DNA of 64,000 nt from Variovorax guangxiensis. Its GTDB lineage: Bacteria; Pseudomonadota; Gammaproteobacteria; Burkholderiales; Burkholderiaceae_C. The notes under the pieces were generated by a model. The model was not told the origin of the DNA. It was given only the letters and a program-made list of their open reading frames with translations, and ran no database searches. Positions 1-9,328 of the stretch are shown piece by piece. The stretch's first letter is position 1. Each line of letters opens with the position of its first letter. The DNA lies in NCBI RefSeq assembly GCF_003952165.1, contig NZ_RXFT01000008.1:186001-250000 (forward strand). Direction: 5' to 3'. The translations under genes were made by a program, and so were the position numbers.

Positions 1-981
1 GGCAGCCACCGCGTCCTGCACGGCGAGGTTGATGCCGACGCCGCCCACGGGCGACATCGCATGCGCGGCGTCGCCGATGCACAGCAGGCCAGGGCACGAC
101 CAGCTTTCGAGCCGGTCGACCGTCACTTCGAGCAGCTTCACCGAATCCCAGTCGGGCAGCGCCGAAGGCAGCCTTTCGGCGAGGAAGGGCGCGATTCGGC
201 CGATTTCTTCGTGGAAGGCGGTCATGCCCCGCGCCTGCAGCGCATCGTGGCCGCCCTTGGGGATGACGAAGGCGCATTGCCAGTAGTCGCCACGGTTCAG
301 CGTCACCAGGATGTGGCCGCCTGCGATGTGGCCAGCGGTGGCGTCGGGGTCGCTGGCCAGCCTCGGAACGGCCATCCACAGTACGTCGATGGGCGCGCCG
401 TAGCTGATGTGCGGCAGCGCCGCCGCATCGCGCAGCGCGGAATGCCGGCCGTCGGCGGCCACCACGAGCGAAGCATGCAGCTCGACCTCGCGCGGCTGGC
501 CGGCGCGGCGGTCGCGACGCACCTTCACGCCGTTGACGCGGCCTTTTTCCTGCAGCAGGCCGATGGCCTCGGCGTCGGTCCACAGCTCGAAGCCAGGGTA
601 GCGCCGGGCCTCGTCGTACATGAAGTCCAGGAACTCCCACTGCGGCATCAGCACGAGAAACTTGCTGTGCGAGGGCAGGTGGGTGAAGTCGGCCACCGGC
701 ACGGCGCGGCCCTCGTAGCTGGCGCGCAGCTCGTCCACGCGGTCGTGGGGGCGCTGCAGGAAGGCGTCGAGCAGTCCCAGCTCGTGCAGGATTTCGAGCG
801 TGGACGGGTGCACTGTGTCGCCGCGGAAGTCGCGCAGGAAGTCGAGATGCTTCTCCAGCACGACCACCGGCACGCCGGCACGGGCCAGCAGCAGGCCCAG
901 AACCATGCCGGCAGGGCCACCACCTGCGATGCAGCAGCGTGGCGTCGGGGATGCGCTCGCTTGGGCTGTTGGCGTTTCCAT
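1..981 (-). CDS. Class A FAD-dependent monooxygenase (C-terminus cut by window edge)
   Basis: 327 codons are visible from the ATG at 979-981; the C-terminus lies beyond base 1. All three hallmarks of the PHBH-type flavoprotein hydroxylase family are present: a GxGxxG Rossmann motif near the N-terminus (AGGGPAGMVLG), a DG motif (AADGRHSALRD), and the second FAD-binding GD motif (IGDAAHAMSPVGG). Such enzymes use NAD(P)H and O2 to hydroxylate a small, usually aromatic, substrate in the cytoplasm. The substrate cannot be read from sequence, and the neighbours (DUF5666/DUF6502) do not help. A ubiquinone-pathway hydroxylase is possible but not favoured. The family is secure; the reaction is not. 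Confidence 0.85.
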   Translation of the reverse strand, partial: METPTAQASASPTPRCCIAGGGPAGMVLGLLLARAGVPVVVLEKHLDFLRDFRGDTVHPSTLEILHELGLLDAFLQRPHDRVDELRASYEGRAVPVADFTHLPSHSKFLVLMPQWEFLDFMYDEARRYPGFELWTDAEAIGLLQEKGRVNGVKVRRDRRAGQPREVELHASLVVAADGRHSALRDAAALPHISYGAPIDVLWMAVPRLASDPDATAGHIAGGHILVTLNRGDYWQCAFVIPKGGHDALQARGMTAFHEEIGRIAPFLAERLPSALPDWDSVKLLEVTVDRLESWSCPGLLCIGDAAHAMSPVGGVGINLAVQDAVAA

Positions 982-1066
982 GGCTCCGATCGATCGATCC
1001 GGTCGCGCCGCGGACGACGTGGCCTGTGTTGCACGGCGCCGCCCGGTGTACCGGGCCCAGCCCGGC

Positions 1067-2434
1067 TCAGGGCTGCGCGAAGGTGACGCGCTGGGCGATG
1101 AGCACGCCGTCGACCACGCGGTCTCCGACGACTGTCACGCGCTTGCCGTTGCCCAGGTCCGCGGGGGTGCCGTTTTCGAAGATGGTAGCGGAGTCACCGG
1201 CGTTCACGTGTTGGCCGCGCACGATGAAGTCGGAACGCGACTGGTAGCCGGAGACCGGGCCGATCACCGTGAACGAGGCCGGCCCGCCCGTGCCGGGCAC
1301 GTAGCGGATGCGCAGCTTCTTGGCCACCAGCACCTGCCCGGAGAGGAAGCCGTCGACCTCGACCTTGACGCCGTTGCCGATGGAGCCGGCCGGGCCGCCG
1401 GTGATCTGCGCGTTGCGCGCGTCGACCTTGTTGCCGAGCACGCGGAAGTCGCCGAGCGAGGCGAAGTCGGTGGCGACGCCCGCGAGCTGCAGCGCGATGC
1501 CGTCGGCGGTGGGGATGGCGTACCAGCCCTTCACCGTGGTGGCGGTGAAGCGGCCTGCCACCGGCGCCACGGTGCCGCGCACGCGGACGATGGCGCCTTC
1601 GGCCAGGCTGGCGGTGTCGACGCCGGGGCCGAAGTCGACGGTGAGCAGGCCGAGCGTGAACTGCCGGCCGACAAGGTCGAGGTTCTGCACGGTGCCGGTC
1701 GCCAGCGGCTCGGCGGAGGCGGGCGTGATGTGCACGCGCGTGGCGCGCAGCGTGCCCGGCGAGGCGGGCAGGCCCCAGACCTGGATCACCGCGCCGTCGC
1801 GCAGGTCGGCCGGGCCGCTGGCGTCGCCCCAGACGGTGGCGGTGTCGGTGGTCACGCGGCTGCCCATGACGGTGAAGCTGCCGTCCGCGAGGTTGATGGC
1901 GGAGACGGCGCCGCGCAGCTCGGCGGCCGAGACGACCTGCGTGGCGACGCCGCTGGTGAAGTCGGCGTCGACCTTGCCGGCGACGCGCGCGCTCATGCCG
2001 ATCTGCAGTTCGCTGGTGTCTTCGAGGCTGAAGGCGGCGCTGTCGGTGTTGTAGCGCAGGCCGTTGAGGATGATGCTGCCCAGGCCGTCCGCCGCGCCGA
2101 TGCCGGCCGCGTCCGCGCTCACGCCGGTGCCGCCGGAACCCACGCCGGAGCCGTCGCCGTTGGTGTTGCCCGCGGTGCTGGTGCCGTCGCCGCCGCTGCC
2201 TGCATTGCCGCTGGACCCGCCGGAGGCGCCGCTGTCGCCGCCACCGCCGCCGCCCGTTTCCGTGGTGGTGCCAGAGCCGGATACGCCTGCAACGCCCAGG
2301 CCGGACGCGCTGCCTGCGCCACCGCCGCCGCCTCCGCAGGAAAGAAGCATGGCCATGCCGCCCGCAAGCAGCAGGCCGCGAAGGAGGCGCTGCGCGAGCC
2401 GGAAGGAACGCGGGAGGGTAAGGATCGTGTTCAT
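1067..2434 (-). CDS. DUF5666 repeat lipoprotein
   Basis: 455 aa. The chosen ATG (2432-2434) gives a proper lipoprotein signal: basic start, hydrophobic stretch, then the lipobox LLSC with Cys33. About 70 residues of Gly/Ser/Thr/Asn-rich linker follow. The rest is a chain of short beta-rich modules of the DUF5666 type, recognisable from repeats such as GxVxxxxLxxxxFTV and VxVxG. The start overlaps the stop of the upstream DUF6502 gene (ATGA), so the two are translationally coupled. It is probably an outer-membrane-anchored, surface or periplasmic protein. No enzymatic motif was seen and the function is unknown. Confidence 0.8.
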   Translation of the reverse strand: MNTILTLPRSFRLAQRLLRGLLLAGGMAMLLSCGGGGGGAGSASGLGVAGVSGSGTTTETGGGGGGDSGASGGSSGNAGSGGDGTSTAGNTNGDGSGVGSGGTGVSADAAGIGAADGLGSIILNGLRYNTDSAAFSLEDTSELQIGMSARVAGKVDADFTSGVATQVVSAAELRGAVSAINLADGSFTVMGSRVTTDTATVWGDASGPADLRDGAVIQVWGLPASPGTLRATRVHITPASAEPLATGTVQNLDLVGRQFTLGLLTVDFGPGVDTASLAEGAIVRVRGTVAPVAGRFTATTVKGWYAIPTADGIALQLAGVATDFASLGDFRVLGNKVDARNAQITGGPAGSIGNGVKVEVDGFLSGQVLVAKKLRIRYVPGTGGPASFTVIGPVSGYQSRSDFIVRGQHVNAGDSATIFENGTPADLGNGKRVTVVGDRVVDGVLIAQRVTFAQP

Positions 2435-3255
2435 CGTGAGGGCGGCCCGCTCTTCTTCTGCGCGGCTTCGTCGTCTTCGTAATAGGTATAGATGCCGACG
2501 CGGATGCGGGCCTTGCTGTCGGCGGGCGCGCGATCGACGGCCTCGGTCATCTCGCGGGCCAGTTCGTGGTGCAGGGCGGTCCAGCGCTCGCGCGCGAGAA
2601 GCTGGATTTTCTCGCAATCTTCCAGCGTGAGGCCGCGCGCGTACACCGAGCGCTCCAGCATGCGGGGCGTTTCGCCCAGGGTGTTGGAGACGGCGGCCAG
2701 CAGGTGGTCGCGGCCGTTGTCGCCCAGGAAGGCGAGCATCGACTGCAGGTCTTCGACCGGCACGAAGCCGTCGGCCATGAGCTCGGCGGTGCCGTTGCCT
2801 TCCGCGACCATGTTCAGGCGCACCAGCTCATCCAGGATGGTGCGATGGTGGATGTTGCCGCGGCTGGCCAGCCGGGCCACGCGCTCGAAGGAGGGCGCCT
2901 CGTCCTCGGTGGTGACCGGAATGCGGCGCAGGTCCTCGTTCTCGACCGTCATCTGCAGCCAGAGCGTGAAGGTCTTGGCGGCGGCCGAGAGTTCGGTGTG
3001 GGGCAGGGGATCGACGGTGGCTCGGACCTTGGCGGTGACGGCCTTGCGGTTCAGGCCGGTGGTGACCGAGATCTGGCTGAGGTTGGGCCGCTTCACGCCC
3101 TGCTGGCGCCAGGAGCGCTGCGCCTCCTCGATGAGCAGGTCGCGCAGCAGCTCTTCGAGGTGGGGGTGCTTGACGCCCATGGCGAGCGCCAGCCGGACCA
3201 CCGGACGAAGGATGCGAGCGCAGGCGGCAAGGGCCCAATCCAGCCGGTGTTCCAT
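2431..3255 (-). CDS. DUF6502 family protein
   Basis: 274 aa, no signal peptide. The N-terminal half (RPVVRLALAMGVKHPHLEELLRD and LSQISVTTGLNRKAV) matches the DUF6502 family. It looks like a helix-turn-helix unit, with SVTTGLNRKAVTAKVR resembling a recognition helix. A DNA-binding role is inference. Its stop overlaps the start of the DUF5666 lipoprotein gene by 4 nt, so the pair forms one operon, and one may control or sense the other. The upstream gap (3256-3399) must hold the promoter; no consensus stands out there. Confidence 0.75.
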   Translation of the reverse strand: MEHRLDWALAACARILRPVVRLALAMGVKHPHLEELLRDLLIEEAQRSWRQQGVKRPNLSQISVTTGLNRKAVTAKVRATVDPLPHTELSAAAKTFTLWLQMTVENEDLRRIPVTTEDEAPSFERVARLASRGNIHHRTILDELVRLNMVAEGNGTAELMADGFVPVEDLQSMLAFLGDNGRDHLLAAVSNTLGETPRMLERSVYARGLTLEDCEKIQLLARERWTALHHELAREMTEAVDRAPADSKARIRVGIYTYYEDDEAAQKKSGPPSR

Positions 3256-3399
3256 GAATGCGGTCGTTGCTCCTGGTTCTGTGCGTGCGGGACAAGAGGA
3301 AGGATGGAGAAGGGGGCCGGGCCGCCGTCCGGGCTCCTTCGCAGCTGGCTATTGTCGTTCGTCCGCGAAGATGGCCTTTCCGGGGTATGCGGAGGGCGG

Positions 3400-3915
3400 C
3401 TAGGTCGCGGTGCAGGTACCGTCGTTCGACCTCGTGATGTTGGTGCGCCCGGTGGCGCTGATGCTCACGGCGCGCGACTGGTTGGCGCTCGGGGTGCTGC
3501 GGCAGATGGTGATCCGGCTCTGGCTGGCGCCCACGCCGGTGGCCTGGAACACGATGGCGCTCGCGCCGCCCGCTTCCCGCAGCAGGTAGCCCGTGGCCGC
3601 GGCGCTTTCCGCGCGCAGCACCTGCGTGCCGCTGAGCACGATCCAGCCGGCTTCCCACTGGCCGTTGGTGCTGCAGCTGCTGCCGTTGGCCGAGGCGCAG
3701 AGGGTGACCGGCGCGTTGCGCTTGATGGCCTCGCTGCGGGCGAGCTGGCTGCCCGCCACCAGCGAGGTGGCGTAGTTGCTCAGGCGCATGGAAAGCCGGA
3801 TGCCGTCGAACGAAGGCACGGCGATGGCGACGAGCACCACCAGCACGGCCACGGTGACCATCAGCTCGATCAGCGTGAAGCCACGCGCGCGGGCGGTGCG
3901 GGGGCGGTTGCGCAT
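3400..3915 (-). CDS. fimT: FimT/GspH-type minor pseudopilin
   Basis: 171 aa. The type IV prepilin signature is clear: a basic leader, the peptidase site G/FTLIELM with Glu at +5, then a hydrophobic helix (VTVAVLVVLVAIAVPSF). The C-terminal globular part, with paired cysteines (CASANGSSC, and CRS...GTC), fits GspH/FimT. It is the last gene of the minor-pilin operon. The ATG at 3913-3915 was chosen because it has a GGAG 10 nt upstream. A GTG at 3937-3939 that overlaps the pilY1 stop (GTGA) is an alternative and would add eight residues. FimT proteins contribute to pilus priming and, in some species, DNA uptake. Confidence 0.85.
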   Translation of the reverse strand: MRNRPRTARARGFTLIELMVTVAVLVVLVAIAVPSFDGIRLSMRLSNYATSLVAGSQLARSEAIKRNAPVTLCASANGSSCSTNGQWEAGWIVLSGTQVLRAESAAATGYLLREAGGASAIVFQATGVGASQSRITICRSTPSANQSRAVSISATGRTNITRSNDGTCTAT

Positions 3916-3935
3916 GCTGCCGGTGCTCCAGGGGC

Positions 3936-6900
3936 TCACTTCTGGATGAACCAGTAGACCCGGCCCTTGGGCTGCTTGAACGCGGCCTTGGGCGAGGTGC
4001 CCTTGGGGCTCAGGAAGGAGTCGGGGTTGGCGCCGATCACCACGTCGCGCATGCTGCCGTTGTCGTCCTGGACGCGGAAAACCGAGGGTGATGGCGCAAG
4101 GCCACCGCCCGTTACGTTTTGGAAGCGGCCGCCGGGGCCCTGGGGTGCGGCGTTGACGTACGACACGTTGTAGACACGCGCTGTGCCGAGGTCTGCGCGG
4201 CACATCTGCGTGTTCGGGTTGCTCGGCGTGTGGGTGTTGAAGGTGGTGACGCCGTAGGCGGTGACCGAGCTGGTCACCACCTGCTCGCCGGCGGCGAGGG
4301 CGAGATACCAGCCCTTCTTGGTGGCAAGGTCGGAGGAGGTCGGCGTGGAGTTGTCGGTGATCGGCTGCAGCGAAGCCTGGCACAGCAGCCCGTTGCCGGT
4401 GCCGCAGCGGCTGGTTTCGCTGCTCAGCCAGGTGCCGTCGGTGGGCTTGTCGACCAGCATGTAGAAGCGGTTGGCCACGCCGAGCGCGACGTTGTAGTAG
4501 CGCAGCGGCTTCTCGCGGTCGCCCGAGCCGAGCAGGATGACGAAGGCGCCGTTGTCCTCCACCACGTCGGGGGCGAACATGAACTTGCGGTTGGGCGTGC
4601 AGGTGATCACGGTGTCGCAGCCGAGCGAGGCGATCTGCGTCATGCTCCAGGCCGATGGCGCCCCGCTGTCGAGGACGATGCGATAGACGTTGCCGCCCAG
4701 GTCCGCCGCGTAGGCGATGCGGGCGATGCCCAGGGAGTCGGTGACCACGGTGACTTCGCCGACCACGGGGCGCGGGGTGGCAAACATCTGCAGGCGCGCG
4801 CCGGTGTTGGCATCGAGCACGTAGATGCCGCTGCCCTTCGCGCCGGTGCCGCAGGCCTGGCTGGAGGTGCTGGCATCGACGTCCTCGCATTTGTCGTAGC
4901 CGCCGCCGAAGATCAGCAATGGGCTATTGCCGCCGCCGTAGCCGCTGGCGCGCATCACCTTGGGGGCCGACCAAGTCTGGCCGATGCCCTCGAAGCCGGT
5001 GTCGCAGCCGGTGTCATCGCCCTGGTTGGGGCAGCCCTTGCGCCATTTCAGGGTGGGCGAAGCGGGGGAGGAGACGTCGAAGGAATAGATCAGCCGGCCG
5101 CCGCGACGCATGCTCGCGTAGAGCCAGGTGGTGCTGTCCTTGCGGTAGGCAGACACTGGGCCATCCATGCCGTAAGGCTTGGGCGCCACGGAACTCGAGG
5201 TAACCGGCAGGAGGGGGAAGTTGATACGCGTGCTGTTGTCGTAAAGCCGCTTGATGCTGCCGTAGAACTCCGGCGGCATGAACGACCAGAGCTCGTCGCC
5301 GGCCGCGGCCGACCCGATGGCCGCGGTGCGGTTGCCGTTGACGGCGCGCAGCACGCCGTCGTTGCCGCCGTAGAACACCACTACCTGCGGCGTGGTGTCG
5401 GTGCCGTAGTTGATGGCCACCGGCCGCGAGTGCACCACGTCGCCATGTACCGAAGGTCGCATCGAGGTGGAGGTGACGGGGTTGCCCTGTGCGTCAAGCC
5501 GCTCGTCGCCCTTGTCGTCGAGGCCGCGCGCCCAGTTGATGAGCGCGGTGCGGTCGGTGTCGGCGGTGACACCCAGCGCGGCCTTGGTGATGGCGGCGTT
5601 GCCGTCGGCGAAGGCGGTGAGGGCCGTGCAGCTGCCCGGCGCGCAGGTCTTCATGTTGCGGTTGGCCACGGCGAGGCGGCGCAGCATGTAGCCTTGCGCG
5701 CCCTTTTCCACCACGTTGCCGTCGGGGCTGTCGGCAGCCTCCTTGCCGATGCAGTCGCCGGAAGGCCGGAAGCTCCAGTAGGCGTCGGTGTCGCTGGGCG
5801 CGGGTGTCCAGAAGCTGCGGGCACAGGGCGCCACGAATCCAGTCTGGTTGTTGAGAGCGTTGTTGCCCACCGCGTCCTGCAGGATCAGCTGGTTGTTGCT
5901 GTCCAGCCCGAGCTTGTATTGCTTGAGGTTGCCGTTCCAGCGCGGAAAGGCGTCCTGGTCGGGGCGGAACATGCCCACGAACACCTGGTTCAGGTAGGTG
6001 CCCTGGGTGTTCACGCTCACCGGCAGGCTCACCGAGGAGAACACGCTGTTGACCGACTGGATCTTGCTGAAGATGTCGTCCAGCGCCGCGCCGAGCGCGC
6101 TGCCCAGGTCGGGATTGCCCGAGATGTCGTAGTACTCGCCCTTGCTCTGGGTCGCCATGCTCCTGAGCAGCGAGGTCCAGCCCGGGCCCTGGCCGCCGGT
6201 CGCCTTGGCGGCCTCGATGGTGTAGACCTTCACGCCCATGCTGGTCTGCAGGAAGCGCGACCATTCGTCGGCCGTGTTGTCCTGCGAGCCGCTGGGGCTC
6301 AGGGTGATCTGCGTGGTGTCGCCGCCCGCGGCGCGCAGGGCGGCGTTGGAGATCTGGCTGTCGCTGGTGTTGTCCTGCGCCGCGCCGTTGCTGATGTAGA
6401 TGACGAAGGTGCCGGTGCAGTTCTCGGTGCTCGGGCCGACGTAGGTGGTTGCGGAGAAGCCGCTGAGCGCGTTGCGCGTGAGCGCGTAGATGTCCTTCGA
6501 GGCCTGCGTGCCGTTGACGTTGCCGCTGTAGTCGGCCTTGACCTTGCCGTTGCCGGCAATCGGCGTGCCGCTGGCCAGGTAGCGGTAGACCTCGGCCATG
6601 GTCTTGCCGGCCTTGCCGCCGTTGGACTTGTCGCCGAGCTTGTCGAGGCTGCTGATGAGCGCGCTGTACTTGATCTTGGTGCCGTCGTCCAGCATGCGCA
6701 CCGCGGCGCGCACATAGCCGCCGTCGGCGTTGGAATTGCCCTGGCCGGTCTCGGTGAACATCATCAGGCCCACCTTGAATTTGTTGGCCTGCAGGCTTCT
6801 GAAGGCCGAGGCGAGCGCGGTCATCTCGTCGGTGAAGGGCTGGTTCCAGTTGGCCGTGTTGTCCAGCACGAACAGCACGTTCGGCGCCTGCGCCGCGCTG

Positions 6901-7016
6901 GGGTTGTAGCCCACGAAGAGGTCGATGTCCTCGGCGTGGGCCGGGCCCGCCGGCATTGCCGTCAACGCGGCGAGCGCGGCGGCCGTCCACAGCGAAGCGA
7001 GAAGTTTCCGGATCAT
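3936..7016 (-). CDS. pilY1: PilY1-type pilus tip adhesin
   Basis: 1026 aa with a Sec signal peptide (cleavage likely after AHA, residue 28). An N-terminal von Willebrand A-like domain (about residues 35-330) is followed by the C-terminal beta-propeller typical of PilY1 (VVFYGGNDGVLRAVNG; LGGNVYRIVLDSG). PilY1 sits at the pilus tip, helps assembly, and mediates adhesion and surface sensing. It lies between pilX and fimT, the usual place. Two oddities: the MIDAS-like motif reads DNTAN (52-56) rather than DxSxS, and the segment before the conserved DLGGNVYRI lacks the acidic calcium-loop residues seen in many homologues. Length is within the family range. Confidence 0.92.
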   Translation of the reverse strand: MIRKLLASLWTAAALAALTAMPAGPAHAEDIDLFVGYNPSAAQAPNVLFVLDNTANWNQPFTDEMTALASAFRSLQANKFKVGLMMFTETGQGNSNADGGYVRAAVRMLDDGTKIKYSALISSLDKLGDKSNGGKAGKTMAEVYRYLASGTPIAGNGKVKADYSGNVNGTQASKDIYALTRNALSGFSATTYVGPSTENCTGTFVIYISNGAAQDNTSDSQISNAALRAAGGDTTQITLSPSGSQDNTADEWSRFLQTSMGVKVYTIEAAKATGGQGPGWTSLLRSMATQSKGEYYDISGNPDLGSALGAALDDIFSKIQSVNSVFSSVSLPVSVNTQGTYLNQVFVGMFRPDQDAFPRWNGNLKQYKLGLDSNNQLILQDAVGNNALNNQTGFVAPCARSFWTPAPSDTDAYWSFRPSGDCIGKEAADSPDGNVVEKGAQGYMLRRLAVANRNMKTCAPGSCTALTAFADGNAAITKAALGVTADTDRTALINWARGLDDKGDERLDAQGNPVTSTSMRPSVHGDVVHSRPVAINYGTDTTPQVVVFYGGNDGVLRAVNGNRTAAIGSAAAGDELWSFMPPEFYGSIKRLYDNSTRINFPLLPVTSSSVAPKPYGMDGPVSAYRKDSTTWLYASMRRGGRLIYSFDVSSPASPTLKWRKGCPNQGDDTGCDTGFEGIGQTWSAPKVMRASGYGGGNSPLLIFGGGYDKCEDVDASTSSQACGTGAKGSGIYVLDANTGARLQMFATPRPVVGEVTVVTDSLGIARIAYAADLGGNVYRIVLDSGAPSAWSMTQIASLGCDTVITCTPNRKFMFAPDVVEDNGAFVILLGSGDREKPLRYYNVALGVANRFYMLVDKPTDGTWLSSETSRCGTGNGLLCQASLQPITDNSTPTSSDLATKKGWYLALAAGEQVVTSSVTAYGVTTFNTHTPSNPNTQMCRADLGTARVYNVSYVNAAPQGPGGRFQNVTGGGLAPSPSVFRVQDDNGSMRDVVIGANPDSFLSPKGTSPKAAFKQPKGRVYWFIQK

Positions 7017-7059
7017 GGTGCGGGCCTGTTCGTCGTCGGGTTGTCTTGAAATGGCATGC

Positions 7060-7632
7060 CTAGGAGGCGCAGAACGCTTCGAACTGCGCCTTGTTGAGCA
7101 GGGCGCGCACGCCCTGGCGCACGGAGGTGGTGGCGCCGTTGCCGTTGCGGGCGTCGGTGACCGTGGTGCTGATGTCCCACACGGAGTTGTATTGGTCGGG
7201 CAGCGTCGAGAGCCCCGAGCCGCTGCTCGATGCGCCGCCGGTGACGCCGCCCGGGCCGGTGCTGCCGCCGCTGCCGGTGTCGAGTGCCTTGGTGGCGCGC
7301 ACGCAAACGGGGGGAGCGACGTCCACCCTGTAGTCGGTGATGCCGTCGTTGTCGATGTCGACCATGCTCACGGTCTGCTGTGGCGGCGCGAGCGTGGGGC
7401 TGCCGTCGCTGCCGGGCACGAGCAGGCTGGAGGCGACTTCCTCGATCGCGCGGTTGGCGGCGGCCACCGCCTCGTTGCGCGTCTGCAGGTTGCCCACTGC
7501 CTTGAGGTTGGCATTGCTCAGGTTGAAGGCCGCGGTGACCACCAGGGTGATCAGCAGCAGCATGATCATTCCGATGAGCAGGGCGGCGCCGCGCTGGCCG
7601 GCGCCGCGGGCGAACGGCACGCTGGTGTTCAT
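7060..7632 (-). CDS. pilX: PilX-type minor pilin
   Basis: 190 aa. It begins with a short basic leader and a hydrophobic helix (GAALLIGMIMLLLITLVVTAAF). As in other PilX proteins, the leader has RGAALLIGM in place of the classic GFTLIE site. The start ATG overlaps the pilW stop (ATGA at 7629-7632). A Gly/Ser-rich stretch lies near residues 135-155. PilX is one of the minor pilins that prime pilus assembly together with PilV, PilW, PilE and PilY1. The 43-nt gap to pilY1 keeps it in the same operon. Confidence 0.85.
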   Translation of the reverse strand: MNTSVPFARGAGQRGAALLIGMIMLLLITLVVTAAFNLSNANLKAVGNLQTRNEAVAAANRAIEEVASSLLVPGSDGSPTLAPPQQTVSMVDIDNDGITDYRVDVAPPVCVRATKALDTGSGGSTGPGGVTGGASSSGSGLSTLPDQYNSVWDISTTVTDARNGNGATTSVRQGVRALLNKAQFEAFCAS

Positions 7633-8774
7633 GGCGTCTCCCTTCGGCCGGTGACGTTGCTCAGGCGCACGGAGGTGGAGAACGCGTGGCGCTTGTAGTG
7701 GTCGTTGAAAGGCCCGAGCGTGGCGCCGCCGAGCTGGTAGGTGCGCGTGTCGGTGTGGCCGGGCGAGGCCTCGGAGCTGCGCGCCAGCACGAAGAGCTTG
7801 ACGGCCACCACGTTGACGAGCTGGTCGGCGGTGCAGGCGGGGCTGGTGGTGCAGTGCACGAAGTTGCCGTCGGGGCTGCCGTCGCCCCGGTTGGCCGGCG
7901 TGGACTTGTTTGCCGGGTCGGCCCAGGCGATGGCCGTGGTGTAGTCGACTGCGGCGCCGGTCTTGCTCAGCGTGTCGAGGCCGAGTTCGACGCGGAAGCC
8001 CTCGACGCCTTCGATCAGCGGCGTGGGCGGCTGCTGCGCCAGCGTGCCGCCCACGAAGTCGAAGCGCGAGCGCGCCAGCGTTGGAATGCCGTCGCCCACG
8101 GTGTCGGCGTAGTCGCGCACGTAGTAGATGTCGGCGACGAGCTTGCGCTTGGGCGAGGGGGTGGTGCAGTCCTTCTGGAACATGTTGCCGAAGCCGGCGG
8201 TCGACAGGTCGAACGAGGAGGGCTTCTGCGTGCCGCACAGCGACGACTGGAAATACATAGCGCCGCTGGTGTCTGCCTCGCAGTTGGGCGTGCCTGGCAG
8301 GCAGGTCTCGGCGTGGCGCACCACGACGATGTCGGTGCCGGCCTTCTTGTTCTTCAGCAGGTCGGTGCAGCTGGCGGGGACGCTGTCGTAGGTCTGCACC
8401 GGCAGGTCGAGCAGCTGGCGCTTGTAGTCGTCGGTCCAGTTCGCGGCGGAGTAGGGCAGGCACGGGTCGGGCAGGGCGCCGGTGGGCACGTGCGTGGGAG
8501 CGCCGGTGACGGTGAGGTCGTCGAACTCGGGCATGTAGTTCTCCCAGAAGCCGGCATGGGAGAGCTCGTTCTCGAGCACGAAGACGCTGAGGCGGCCGCT
8601 TTCTATCTGCCGGTTGACCCGCTCCAGTTCGCGCTGGGAGTTGTTCACGTTGAGGAAGAGCGCGAGCAGCGCGGCCACCACGATGAGCGTGATGGTGATG
8701 GCCACCATCAGCTCGATCAGCGTCAGGCCGCGCTGGGCATGCCGGACGTGCTGCAAGGCGCGCGGGCGGCTCAT
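7629..8774 (-). CDS. pilW: PilW-type minor pilin
   Basis: 381 aa. The prepilin peptidase site RGLTLIELMVAITITLIVVAALLALFL is near the N-terminus, followed by a long globular domain with several cysteines. Length and position between pilV and pilX match PilW. The ATG at 8772-8774 overlaps the pilV stop by 4 nt, and its own stop overlaps the pilX start, so translation is coupled on both sides. It acts in the inner membrane as part of the priming complex for type IV pili. Confidence 0.87.
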   Translation of the reverse strand: MSRPRALQHVRHAQRGLTLIELMVAITITLIVVAALLALFLNVNNSQRELERVNRQIESGRLSVFVLENELSHAGFWENYMPEFDDLTVTGAPTHVPTGALPDPCLPYSAANWTDDYKRQLLDLPVQTYDSVPASCTDLLKNKKAGTDIVVVRHAETCLPGTPNCEADTSGAMYFQSSLCGTQKPSSFDLSTAGFGNMFQKDCTTPSPKRKLVADIYYVRDYADTVGDGIPTLARSRFDFVGGTLAQQPPTPLIEGVEGFRVELGLDTLSKTGAAVDYTTAIAWADPANKSTPANRGDGSPDGNFVHCTTSPACTADQLVNVVAVKLFVLARSSEASPGHTDTRTYQLGGATLGPFNDHYKRHAFSTSVRLSNVTGRRETP

Positions 8775-9328
8775 GAGAGCGATCCGATGCGCACCAGCGT
8801 GGTCACGGCGCGGCGGCACTTGTCGTCGGTACACGTGGTGCCGCTGTCGTACTGGCCCTTGCCGCAGGCCACGCCGGCCGGCGGCGCCGAGATCGGCCCC
8901 AGCCCCTGCCAGGCGACGGTGACCAGGTACTCGTTGTTGCCCATGTCCTCCACGCAGCCGCGCCCGCCGATCACGGTGCCGAGCTTGCTGCCGCCGGAGA
9001 CCTCGGCGGCGCCCTGCAGTGCGTCGCACCACTCCTTGGCGTCCACCTGCTGCCGCGTGCCGGTGGCGGTGGGGCAGGCGGCGTCGGCGCCCAGCGGTGC
9101 GCTGGTGACGTAGCTGGCCGCGGTGCGGCGGTTGATGGCGATGCGGCTGGCCATGTCGTTCAGCAGGATCAGCGCCTGCGAGCGCTGGTACGACTCCATC
9201 TCGGAGGCCTGCATGCGGGCCTGGAGGCCGACGAGGCCGAACAGCCCGAAAGCCACGACGAGCAGCGTGACCAGCACTTCGATCAGCGTCGTGCCGCGCT
9301 GGCGGCGCAGGGGGCGGCTTTTCACCAT
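8771..9328 (-). CDS. pilV: PilV-type minor pilin
   Basis: 185 aa. The N-terminus carries the type III-like cleavage motif RGTTLIEVLVTLLVVAFGLFGLVGLQ, with Glu at +5, and then the QARMQASEMESYQRSQA helix typical of PilV. Four or more cysteines in the C-terminal half may form disulfides. The start overlaps the end of pilE by 7 nt and its stop overlaps the pilW start. Minor pilin of the PilVWX-PilY1 priming complex. Confidence 0.87.
   Translation of the reverse strand: MVKSRPLRRQRGTTLIEVLVTLLVVAFGLFGLVGLQARMQASEMESYQRSQALILLNDMASRIAINRRTAASYVTSAPLGADAACPTATGTRQQVDAKEWCDALQGAAEVSGGSKLGTVIGGRGCVEDMGNNEYLVTVAWQGLGPISAPPAGVACGKGQYDSGTTCTDDKCRRAVTTLVRIGSLS

Noticed and set aside
4119..7049. A 976-codon plus-strand frame antisense to pilY1
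   Set aside because: Shadow of pilY1; no conserved pattern and no ribosome-binding context.
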